A DNA stretch of 44,144 bases from an uncultured Cellvibrio sp. (GTDB lineage Bacteria > Pseudomonadota > Gammaproteobacteria > Pseudomonadales > Cellvibrionaceae), in the NCBI GenBank assembly GCA_937958105.1, contig CALFXJ010000046.1, forward strand, positions 1 to 44,144, read 5' to 3'. The notes below the pieces were generated by a model, which made no database searches, was not told the origin of the DNA, and saw only the letters and a program-made list of their open reading frames with translations. Positions 16,128 to 23,332 of the stretch are shown piece by piece. The position numbers and the translations under genes are program-made. The number at the start of each line of letters is the position of its first letter. The first letter of the stretch is position 1.

Positions 16128-16471
16128 AACAATCTCCTCTCATACATAAATAAATTAACGCGTGAGGCGAGCAAGGTTATAAGGATACTGCTGATCCAAT
16201 GTAACTGATCTTTTACGAGTACAAAAGGCTTTCCCGATAATTGGCGTCCATTAGGACTGACTGACCACCGCTTTAAAGCCGGAGTTATTCCTAGACGCTA
16301 TTTCCCGAGGCACATTTATGGGAAGAGACCATCAAGAAAAGCAGAACAGAGCAGGGGTGGTGTGCAGAAAATTTGCAGGGGTTTTTTATTGTTGCTACGT
16401 CATTGCTGTCAGGGTTCTACAGGCAATCCTTTGCCGGTACACCTGGCCCGCGATAAACAGAGTTCGAAGGA
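16128..16471. other. Intergenic region between Na/Pi transporter and cfa
   Basis: About 340 bases. It must hold the cfa promoter and the end of the Na/Pi transcript. I see the imperfect palindrome CCGCTTTAAAGCCGG at 16268-16282 and no convincing intrinsic terminator or gene. Confidence 0.4.
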
Positions 16472-18079
16472 TTAAGCCTCTGTTTTACTGGCCGCGCCTT
16501 CGCTTCGCGGCTTGGCCTCTGCTTCGATGCGATAACGCAGAAGATTCTGGTAGTGCTCGATTCGCAACAGATGGATGCCCACCCGGTGCATCCAGCGGGA
16601 GGTCTCCATCAGGCTCACGCCCTTGTCCAGCTCAATGTTGCCTGAAGCAATCTGAGCGGTAGTTAATTCACGCAGTTGTCGTTCCTGTATAGCCAGCTGG
16701 TCGGTAAGCAGTTCAGCCTGTTCTTCATTCAGCGGTTCTTTACGCAGGACCTCGTTCACCAGTTGCGTAAGAATGGTTCGCGGAATTTCCAATGCGCGTT
16801 CATCACGCACGGTCAGGATGATCTGTGAGTTCTGACACCGCTCATACAATCGCTGCAAATGATCGAGCAGATGAATACAGGTAAGCAGGTCCTGCCAGGA
16901 GCGCCCGTCACCGTCAGCCAGGTGCAACTGATCAAGATAATGACGGGTCTCTGTCAGCGCACGAGCTGTTTCTGTCAAAGAAACCGGGCGTGACGATTCA
17001 CCGAGGATGTGCATCAACTGCATGGCCAGCTGGGCCACCTGTGCCTTGAGCAGCTTGCGCACTTCACCCAGCGCCAGTTCCGGATATTTCACCAGGCTGG
17101 AGTCCAGCAGCTCCTGATCGCTGCGGCGCTCCGGGATCAACCGTTCAATAAAGCGGGAATAGGCCCCGATAAACGGCAGAATCAACAACACGCCCGCGAT
17201 GTTGAAGAGACTGTGAAAACTCACCAGCGCAATTTCCCCAAAAGGTTGGTCGGGCAACAGCCAATGCCAAAGCATCATATAGGGTGTTATAAGGAACAGC
17301 GCGCAGCCGCTGACGATCGTATTGAAGATGACGTGGGAAAATCCTGTACGACGCACATGAACATTACCCCCGATGGTGGCGATGGCTGAGGTAAAGGTGG
17401 TGCCGATATTCATCCCCACGACAAGCGCTGCCGCCTGCTCAAAGTCGATCAGGCCGGTGTGCATAGCTGCCAGAGCTGAGATGACACCGGTCGTGGATGA
17501 CTGTGTCATCAATGTAAAAGCGATACCGATCAGCATCAGCACCGCTCGACCGGACAAGGTGTCAGCAGACATGAATCCCAGATTGATGTGGGACTGTAAA
17601 CCGCTCATGCCCTGTTGCAGTCCGTCAATACCGACAAACATCAGACCAAAACCGGCCAGGCTATAAGCCAGGCCTGAACGACGGGCGCCGCCGAACAGAC
17701 GCATGAGTGCGCCGATCAGGATCAATACCGAGGCAATGGCACTGAGTTTTAATTTGAAACCCACAATCGCTACCAGCCATCCGGTAAAGGTGGTACCAAT
17801 ACTTGCCCCCAGCACGACACCCAGGGCCTGGGAGTAGGTGAGCACACTGGCACCGACGAAGCCGACGGTGATCATCATGGTGGCGCTGGAGGATTGGGTC
17901 AGGATCGTGGCAATGATGCCAGTAAACACGCCGGACACACGGCTGCGGGTGAAGCGGATCAAGGCCTTACGCACAGATTTGCCTGCGAGGCTGCGCAGAC
18001 CCTCGCTCATCAAACTCATCCCCAGCAGAAACAAGCCGATACCGCCTGCTACATCAACGACTACAGCTGCAAGATTCAT
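16472..18079 (-). CDS. Na/Pi cotransporter family protein (NptA/YjbB type) with PhoU-like tail
   Basis: A 535-residue inner-membrane protein. The N-terminal about 310 residues hold many hydrophobic segments with the duplicated QSSSA/QSST motifs (TQSSSATMMITVGFVGASVL and MTQSSTTGVISALAAMHTG) that form the sodium and phosphate sites in the PF02690 family. The C-terminal about 200 residues are hydrophilic and helical, like PhoU. Bacterial members of this type mostly export phosphate or balance it; the direction here is not evident. A terminator lies only about 26 nt upstream of the ATG, so either the promoter lies within the leader or expression depends on read-through. The ribosome-binding site (GGTAG) is weak. 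Confidence 0.85.
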   Translation of the reverse strand: MNLAAVVVDVAGGIGLFLLGMSLMSEGLRSLAGKSVRKALIRFTRSRVSGVFTGIIATILTQSSSATMMITVGFVGASVLTYSQALGVVLGASIGTTFTGWLVAIVGFKLKLSAIASVLILIGALMRLFGGARRSGLAYSLAGFGLMFVGIDGLQQGMSGLQSHINLGFMSADTLSGRAVLMLIGIAFTLMTQSSTTGVISALAAMHTGLIDFEQAAALVVGMNIGTTFTSAIATIGGNVHVRRTGFSHVIFNTIVSGCALFLITPYMMLWHWLLPDQPFGEIALVSFHSLFNIAGVLLILPFIGAYSRFIERLIPERRSDQELLDSSLVKYPELALGEVRKLLKAQVAQLAMQLMHILGESSRPVSLTETARALTETRHYLDQLHLADGDGRSWQDLLTCIHLLDHLQRLYERCQNSQIILTVRDERALEIPRTILTQLVNEVLRKEPLNEEQAELLTDQLAIQERQLRELTTAQIASGNIELDKGVSLMETSRWMHRVGIHLLRIEHYQNLLRYRIEAEAKPRSEGAASKTEA

Positions 18080-18104
18080 TGAACAACTACCTATGTTTAT
18101 CCAA

Positions 18105-18138
18105 CAAAAAAACGCCCCGCCAGATAAACGGCGGGGCG
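18105..18138 (-). terminator. Strong intrinsic terminator after TonB receptor gene
   Basis: On the minus strand CGCCCCGCC pairs with GGCGGGGCG around an 8-nt loop and is followed by seven T residues. It ends the TonB-receptor transcript, but lies 26 nt before the Na/Pi transporter start codon, so it could alternatively act as an attenuator in that gene's leader. Confidence 0.85.
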
Positions 18139-18145
18139 ATTGAAA

Positions 18146-18159
18146 CCTGTTTAAACAGG
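18146..18159. promoter_or_regulatory. 14-bp palindrome in Na/Pi leader region
   Basis: CCTGTTTAAACAGG is a perfect palindrome located between the TonB-receptor stop and the terminator. It could be a protein-binding operator or part of an alternative RNA fold with the neighbouring terminator. No regulator is assigned. Confidence 0.3.
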
Positions 18160-18246
18160 AGCTTAAGCGATGCCCATCTGCTGGTGCAAGTGGGATGGGA
18201 ATCAGGCGCTAAAGGTTGAAAAATTTTTCGTTTTTAACACCTGCTG

Positions 18247-20145
18247 TCAGTTGGACAGTTGCCAGCGCAGGCCAACCCGCCATAACAGACCGGGCGCCGG
18301 AAAGCCGATTGCGGTTTGATAATCTTCGTCCAGCAGATTTTCTACCGTGAAGTTCGCTTTTACCACCTCATTAATGTTCCAGAACAGATTGACGTCAACG
18401 CGGTGGTAATCATCGAGTTTTGCAAAAACCGCATTGCCGGTGTGCTGGCTGCTGGCGAATTGCTCGTCCACCCATTGATAATCAAGCGAGGTATTCCACT
18501 GGTCATTCACCCGCCAGTTGACAGTAGCTCCAGCCCGGGCCTGCGGACGGCCGGTCAGGATCGACACACTGTCCTTAACGTCGATATCCGTGTAGGTTGC
18601 GTGAGTACGAATCCCCACCCGGCCATCCAGACTCTGCCAGTGTGCCTGCCACTCAACGCCGCTGGCATCAACGCGATCACGGTTTACGTTGGTAAATAAC
18701 TCGCTGTCGAAGTCGATGGCGTCACGGTAGGCGTTGTCGAAGTAATCCACGCCGGTGAAGAGCTGATCATTAATCTGCCACTCAACGCCGATATCCCAGC
18801 TTTCTGCTTTTTCCGGCTGCAGGTCCGGGTTGCCAACCAGGGGATGGCCGAGCGAGAAAAAGCTGGGCAGTTTATAGCCTTCACCGAAGCTGGAGCGCAG
18901 GGTCAACCGATCGGTCAGGCTGAAACGCAGGCCTACTTTGGTGGAGGTTTCACTGTCAAAGTTTTCTGGATCGTCATAACGCACGCTGCCCTGTAACAAC
19001 AGGCGCTCGTTAACCTGCGCATTCAGATCGATAAAACCACTGTCAGTCGTTCGCTTGAGCGAAAAGTCCGTGGGTAGAAGAAAGCCCATGTCGAGATAGC
19101 CAACACTGTCGCCTTCTTCTTTACGTTGTTCCAGCCCGAGGTTTGCCCAGAATTTTCCCTGTTGGCCGAGCGTGTTGATCCAGGAAATCTGATCGCGGGT
19201 AAATTCTGTCTGTGATCCGCTGCCGGGAACAGCCATGTAGGGCGGAATGCCGGGGGACGTGTAGTCTTCTTCACGTTGATAGCGGGTAGCCTGCACCTGG
19301 CTTTTCCAGAATTCGGTGATCTGGTATTGCCAGGTCAGCGCGGCGCTTTCGTCGGTGTAATCCGTAAAATCCAGATCCGGCGACAGCGCGTACAAAGGGC
19401 CGCCGCTCTGTTCGGGATAGCTGCTGCGCTCGCCGTCAAAATAGCGGTAGCTCAGGGATACGTAATGTGCCACGTTGGGGCGCCAGCCGAAACGGAGATT
19501 TACTTCGTTGTCTTCTGCTTCACTGCCTTCTACCGGCTCGCCGCTGTCACGCGTACGCAATTGCACAGAGTAATCCAGCTGTTCGGTTCTGCCGGATAAC
19601 CCGAGACCGATCTGCTCATAACTTTCGTCACCCGTCGTATACGACAGCATCTGCTGGTGACCTTTCTGCGGTTGCAGGGTGATGATATTGATTACGCCGG
19701 CGAGCGCATCGGCGCCATAAATCGCCGATTGCGGGCCGCGTACGATTTCGATGCGTTCGATGGAGTCTACATTGATGTTGCCCAGATCGAAGGCGCCACC
19801 GCGGGTATTGCCCGGATCGTTGAGTGCAACACCATCAATCATCACGACGGTGTAATTGGACTCACCGCCACGAATGGAAGCGACAGTTAAACCACCAGGG
19901 CCACCCTGGCGTTCTACAAGCACCCCGGGAACTGTCTGCAAAACATCCGCAAGATTAGTTTTGTTAAGTTGAGTAATTGTTGCGCGATCAATCACGCTGA
20001 CAGTGGATGACACCTGCGTCGCTGTCAGCGGGCTGTAGGTGCCGGTAACAATCAGCTGTTCCTGTACTTGTTCCTGAGGTTGCTGAGCGTAAAGTGGTGC
20101 CGACGCCATGGTCAGGGCGAGGGGCAGCAATGGCGAAAATCTCAT
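18247..20145 (-). CDS. BtuB-like TonB-dependent outer-membrane receptor
   Basis: A 632-residue outer-membrane transporter. A signal peptide (LPLALTMASAPLYA) is followed by a TonB-box-like EQLIVTG, a plug domain (DVLQTVPGVLVERQGGPGG, IRGGESNYTVVMIDGV, IEIVRGPQSAIYGADALAG) and a beta-barrel ending in a typical terminal strand (RVGLRWQLSN). Length and plug sequence resemble the cobalamin receptor BtuB. The longer frame starting at 20268 adds 41 residues ahead of the signal peptide and is rejected; the ATG at 20145 has an AGAGAAG ribosome-binding site. I see no cobalamin riboswitch upstream, so the substrate (B12 or another chelate or glycan) is open. The gene is transcribed alone. Confidence 0.87.
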   Translation of the reverse strand: MRFSPLLPLALTMASAPLYAQQPQEQVQEQLIVTGTYSPLTATQVSSTVSVIDRATITQLNKTNLADVLQTVPGVLVERQGGPGGLTVASIRGGESNYTVVMIDGVALNDPGNTRGGAFDLGNINVDSIERIEIVRGPQSAIYGADALAGVINIITLQPQKGHQQMLSYTTGDESYEQIGLGLSGRTEQLDYSVQLRTRDSGEPVEGSEAEDNEVNLRFGWRPNVAHYVSLSYRYFDGERSSYPEQSGGPLYALSPDLDFTDYTDESAALTWQYQITEFWKSQVQATRYQREEDYTSPGIPPYMAVPGSGSQTEFTRDQISWINTLGQQGKFWANLGLEQRKEEGDSVGYLDMGFLLPTDFSLKRTTDSGFIDLNAQVNERLLLQGSVRYDDPENFDSETSTKVGLRFSLTDRLTLRSSFGEGYKLPSFFSLGHPLVGNPDLQPEKAESWDIGVEWQINDQLFTGVDYFDNAYRDAIDFDSELFTNVNRDRVDASGVEWQAHWQSLDGRVGIRTHATYTDIDVKDSVSILTGRPQARAGATVNWRVNDQWNTSLDYQWVDEQFASSQHTGNAVFAKLDDYHRVDVNLFWNINEVVKANFTVENLLDEDYQTAIGFPAPGLLWRVGLRWQLSN

Positions 20146-20205
20146 AAGGCTTCTCTTTACGTAGAGGTTATTGCTCATTTGTTGAAATGTTGCGCAGTTT
20201 TTTGG

Positions 20206-20219
20206 TTCGCGTTCGCGAA
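20206..20219. promoter_or_regulatory. Small inverted repeat upstream of TonB receptor
   Basis: TTCGCG-TT-CGCGAA lies about 60 nt upstream of the receptor start codon. This fits an operator or a leader hairpin; the regulator is unknown. Confidence 0.25.
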
Positions 20220-20334
20220 TCAGATGCAGCGGCAGAGGAGTGTAATGGAAGTTGACGGAAATGTTCACCCCTTGCTTGGTAAAGAAAAAAGAAGGGGTTT
20301 TTTACAAAAAGTTTTTCAGGACATGATGTGGTGA

Positions 20335-20362
20335 AATATCGGCGGATTAATCCGCCGATATT
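20335..20362. terminator. 28-bp perfect palindrome after expansin-like gene
   Basis: A perfect palindrome whose half is AATATCGGCGGATT, centred at 20348/20349, about 50 nt beyond the stop of the expansin-like gene. A stable hairpin is expected, but the U-tract is poor (ATATTTC), so it is only a likely transcript end. Confidence 0.55.
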
Positions 20363-20412
20363 CATTCAATGGCTTTACGGATCATATCGATCATTTTGGG
20401 ATCAGCAAGGTT

Positions 20413-21309
20413 TTAGTAACACACCTGGAATTCCACAATGCCATCGCCGGAGCCAAAGCGCTGCATGGTGTATTTTTCGATATCAATCAGGAAGCCATCA
20501 CCGCCGAGGTTGGCCGTGCAGCAGCCCTGGCAATCGGAATCTGCACAGGCGTCGTATACTTTACCGGTAATGTGGCGATTTCCCTGGCGCAGGTTCAGAG
20601 TTTTTAATCCCAGCCAGTTCCAGTCCTTCATGTGTACGGCGATGATATTGTTGGCAGCCACCCAGGATTCCGGCTGTTTGCCGTTGATCCCGTAAAAATA
20701 ACCGGCCCACTGACACCCGTTGTAGTAAATACATTCGAGGCTGCCCGGCTCTGGGTAGGAGGTGTAATTGGTGAGCCGCGCTGAATACCAGGCACTGCCG
20801 CAATCGTTGGACGGCGTTGAGCTGCTGGATGATGAATTGCCACCGTTGGGGCAGGAGGCGACCGGGTCCCAGTACCAGGTACTGATAGTCGGATCGTAAC
20901 CGGGATTGTCATGTTCGGCGATGTAGAAGGCGCCGTTGTAGCGCACGACAGTTCCCGCCGCATAATAGGTTCCCGCACTCCAGGTCGGACATGATCCGCC
21001 GGTATTGCTGGAAGTGCTGGACGACGATGATGAGGGGCGGCTGGAGCTCGACGATGATGAGGTTGAAGAGCCGCTGCAGACATCATTGAGTTTCCATTCC
21101 TGCCACTGGCCGGAGTGGGTTTCCGGATCAGCGCCCTGCGTCCACCACTGTGAGGTATAGGACTTCCCATTGTGTTTTACCGTGGTATTGCCGTTGTAGG
21201 CAGCACTGCTTTGCCATGTGGGGAGATTGGAGCAGTTAACGGCGGCTATGCTTTGAGCGGAGAGAAAAATTCCGCAGCACAACCCCAGCCATACCATTGC
21301 CTTATTCAT
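20413..21309 (-). CDS. Secreted expansin-like protein with two CBM5/12 modules
   Basis: A 298-residue secreted protein. Order: signal peptide about 1-23; CBM5/12-type module about 27-78 (WQSSAAYNGNTTVKHNGKSY, then WW and a terminal W); Ser-rich linker; second CBM5/12 about 106-153 (YYAAGTVVRYNGAFYIA); Ser linker; C-terminal Cys-rich domain about 169-298. The last part, VYDACADSDCQGCCTANLGG followed by FLIDIEKYTMQRFG and GIVEFQV, resembles the double-psi beta-barrel of expansins and related barwin/GH45-like proteins. Expansin-like proteins loosen cellulose without hydrolysis; that function is inferred. The frame can be read from GTG at 21318, but the ATG at 21309 has a GAGGTG ribosome-binding site at the right spacing. 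Confidence 0.72.
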   Translation of the reverse strand: MNKAMVWLGLCCGIFLSAQSIAAVNCSNLPTWQSSAAYNGNTTVKHNGKSYTSQWWTQGADPETHSGQWQEWKLNDVCSGSSTSSSSSSSRPSSSSSSTSSNTGGSCPTWSAGTYYAAGTVVRYNGAFYIAEHDNPGYDPTISTWYWDPVASCPNGGNSSSSSSTPSNDCGSAWYSARLTNYTSYPEPGSLECIYYNGCQWAGYFYGINGKQPESWVAANNIIAVHMKDWNWLGLKTLNLRQGNRHITGKVYDACADSDCQGCCTANLGGDGFLIDIEKYTMQRFGSGDGIVEFQVCY

Positions 21310-21487
21310 AAGAATCACCTCGACTCAATGTTTGTGTTTTTTATTTTCTGTGGCAACACGCATCGGTGACGCCCTGTTCGCCACAAAATACTTAACAAGC
21401 ATGGAGCAGGGGAATTGGCAGAAGTGATACTTTTGGTGCGAGTTTTAATACTTTAGATGCATTCGGTGGGATTAACGTGAAGGGCAG

Positions 21488-21524
21488 TTGCCGTACCCGA
21501 CAGGTGACTCATCGGGTACGGCAA
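21488..21524 (-). terminator. Stem-loop after cel45A
   Basis: TTGCCGTACCCGA and TCGGGTACGGCAA form a perfect 13-bp stem with an 11-nt loop, starting 15 nt after the cel45A stop on the minus strand. There is no U-tract, so it may act as an mRNA-stabilising 3' end or a rho-assisted terminator. Confidence 0.65.
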
Positions 21525-21538
21525 CAGATCAGTGCAGA

Positions 21539-23047
21539 TTAGTTACAGCTGTTGCTGATGCCGCCCAGGTTAGTGCGGTTCATGCCCGATGCATTCATCA
21601 GTTCAGCCGGACATGAGACTTCGCGGTAACGCAGCGAGGGGTTATCCGCGGCTTCAAACCAGTCGGCATACCAGCGGCAGCCTGCCTGCAGTTCGGTCAG
21701 CCCGCGGGACCCGAACACACTGTCGCAGCGGCTGGTTACGCAAGCTTTGTATTGCTCGCGGGTTGCGTTGTAACCCAGTTCGCTTTTACAGGCCGACAGG
21801 AATCCACCGTACTGAGCGCCCAGTTCAGAGTTGGAGACGCCCCATTGGTTGGCACAGCCATTGAAAGCGCCCACACCGCCCCCGGGCACCATGATGTCAA
21901 ACTGGCCACCGCCTACGTCGAAACCGATATTGATTGCCTGCACGATCATGGTTTTACCGGCCAGGGCAGCGGAACCTGGGTCACCGGGTGCGTTGTGAGA
22001 CTCACCAGTGAACTCCAGCTGATAGCAACGGCCGCACACATCGCCACTGGAGGTGGCGGCATAACCGTAGGAGAGAGTATTGCTTACGGCAAAGGGCGCA
22101 AGGCCATAACAGGTGTGAGCATTGCCACCTTCACAGCTGCTGCCAGCATCCAGATCGGACAACACCTGATTGTTCGCGCCGCAGCTTTTCATGGGTTCCA
22201 TGCCGGAGGGCACATTACCGGACCAGCCACAGTGAGGTTTACAGCAGTCCCAGAAGCGAGTCGCGTAGCCGTTGCAGCCGCCGGTAATCGGGCCGTAGCT
22301 CGAGCTGGCGGAACTTACGCTGCTGGCAACGCTTGAGGATGCAGGAGCCTGCGAAGAGGGTGCGCTTGATGACGGGGTGCTGGAGGCGGGCGTACTGGAT
22401 GCGGGTGTACTGGACGTACCGCCATCAACGATGCCATAGGGCGCTGGCTGACTGCTGCAGGTTTCGCGCCCGATACAACTGCGATTCTGCTCCCAGCCCC
22501 AGCCGCTGTTCAGGTTGGCGCACAAGGGATAGAGCGTACCGTACCAGTTACACTGAGAACCGCTTTGGGCCGGTGTGCTTGAGCTGGCAGCGCTGCTGAC
22601 CGGTGCGACGGAGGATACAGCCACCGCACTGGAAACCGTGGAGGAAGCCACAGATGACGTTGTGCCACTGGAGCCGCAGATGCTGCCGGTAATGGTCGGC
22701 TGCTCAGCTGAACCACCGTTCTTGCTCACCTGGAAACCGAACTCCACGCTCTGGCCCGGTTGGATGCTTTGATTCCAGCCGACATCGGTGGCGTTGTAAG
22801 GATTATTACCGCTTAACTGCACGTTCCAGCTGCTGGTAATGCGGTTGCTCTGATACTGCCAGCTGACCTGCCAGCTCTGGATGGCAGAGGTTTGAGTATT
22901 GGTCAAACGGATGGACGCGGTATAACCGTCATTCCATTCGTTCACCACCAGGTATTCACAGCTCGCCTGAGCGAAGCTGGCAGAACTGAACAGCCAGGAG
23001 ATTAACCCCAGACCGACAGAGGTGAGAAAAGGTGATGCCGAGCGCAT
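21539..23047 (-). CDS. cel45A: Secreted GH45 endoglucanase with CBM2 and CBM10
   Basis: A 502-residue endo-beta-1,4-glucanase. Order: signal peptide to about residue 26; CBM2 about 30-125; Ser/Val linker; CBM10 about 165-204; Ser/Pro linker; GH45 about 257-502. The GH45 signature ATRFWDCCKPHCGW carries the catalytic Asp267, and GQFDIMVPGGGVG carries the second acid, Asp384. Many cysteines fit the disulfide-rich double-psi barrel. Domain order and motifs match Cellvibrio japonicus Cel45A (old name CelB) as I remember it, hence the symbol. The AAGGAG ribosome-binding site is strong. A CRP-type site lies about 165 nt upstream. Confidence 0.92.
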   Translation of the reverse strand: MRSASPFLTSVGLGLISWLFSSASFAQASCEYLVVNEWNDGYTASIRLTNTQTSAIQSWQVSWQYQSNRITSSWNVQLSGNNPYNATDVGWNQSIQPGQSVEFGFQVSKNGGSAEQPTITGSICGSSGTTSSVASSTVSSAVAVSSVAPVSSAASSSTPAQSGSQCNWYGTLYPLCANLNSGWGWEQNRSCIGRETCSSQPAPYGIVDGGTSSTPASSTPASSTPSSSAPSSQAPASSSVASSVSSASSSYGPITGGCNGYATRFWDCCKPHCGWSGNVPSGMEPMKSCGANNQVLSDLDAGSSCEGGNAHTCYGLAPFAVSNTLSYGYAATSSGDVCGRCYQLEFTGESHNAPGDPGSAALAGKTMIVQAINIGFDVGGGQFDIMVPGGGVGAFNGCANQWGVSNSELGAQYGGFLSACKSELGYNATREQYKACVTSRCDSVFGSRGLTELQAGCRWYADWFEAADNPSLRYREVSCPAELMNASGMNRTNLGGISNSCN

Positions 23048-23195
23048 AGAAAACTCCTTTCAACCGTTGAAATTATGGTGTTAGTCGTTGAAATCTATGC
23101 AGTGCGTGGGTTTTCCAGCGGCACTTGTAGAAATCGGAGGCGGCCGCTTTTATAAGAGCGACCCATTGTAAGGAAAGAAATTCCCAAACGAAAAC

Positions 23196-23266
23196 CGGCC
23201 GCCTGCCTACGTGATCCATATCACGCAACCTCGGGTTGCGATGATCGAAACCCTGGCAGGCGGCCG
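23196..23266. repeat. Nested inverted repeat upstream of cel45A
   Basis: CGGCCGCCTGCC (23196-23207) pairs perfectly with GGCAGGCGGCCG (23255-23266). Inside lie two smaller inverted repeats: GTGAT/ATCAC (23211-23224) and GCAACC/GGTTGC (23225-23239). The structure sits between the GH5 terminator and the cel45A start; it could be a leader RNA fold, a small repeat element, or a regulatory region. A further CGGCCGC copy lies at 23141-23147. Confidence 0.5.
23210..23225. promoter_or_regulatory. CRP-type site upstream of cel45A
   Basis: C-GTGA-TCCATA-TCAC-G keeps the GTGA-N6-TCAC core of the CRP consensus with changed outermost bases. It is about 165 nt upstream of the cel45A start and inside the nested inverted repeat, so the palindrome could instead belong to that structure. 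Confidence 0.5.
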
Positions 23267-23299
23267 TGTTTAATTCACGTTGTATGACAATTTGAAACT

Positions 23300-23320
23300 C
23301 CCGCCACGGAATGTGGCGGG
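23300..23320 (-). terminator. Terminator of second GH5 gene
   Basis: CCCGCCAC and GTGGCGGG form a perfect 8-bp GC-rich stem with a 5-nt loop, followed on the minus strand by AGTTTCAAATT. It lies 13 nt beyond the stop of the GH5 gene. Confidence 0.7.
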
Positions 23321-23332
23321 CCATAAACATCA

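Noticed and set aside
18160..18246. Cobalamin-riboswitch-like string (GGTGCAAG ... GGGAATCAGG) on the plus strand
   Set aside because: Wrong strand: no plus-strand gene follows, and the B12-box and other conserved elements are missing.
20266..20302. ACCCCTT ... AAGGGGTTTTTT, a plus-strand terminator-like hairpin
   Set aside because: The loop is long and no plus-strand gene precedes it; probably chance in the leader of the TonB receptor gene.
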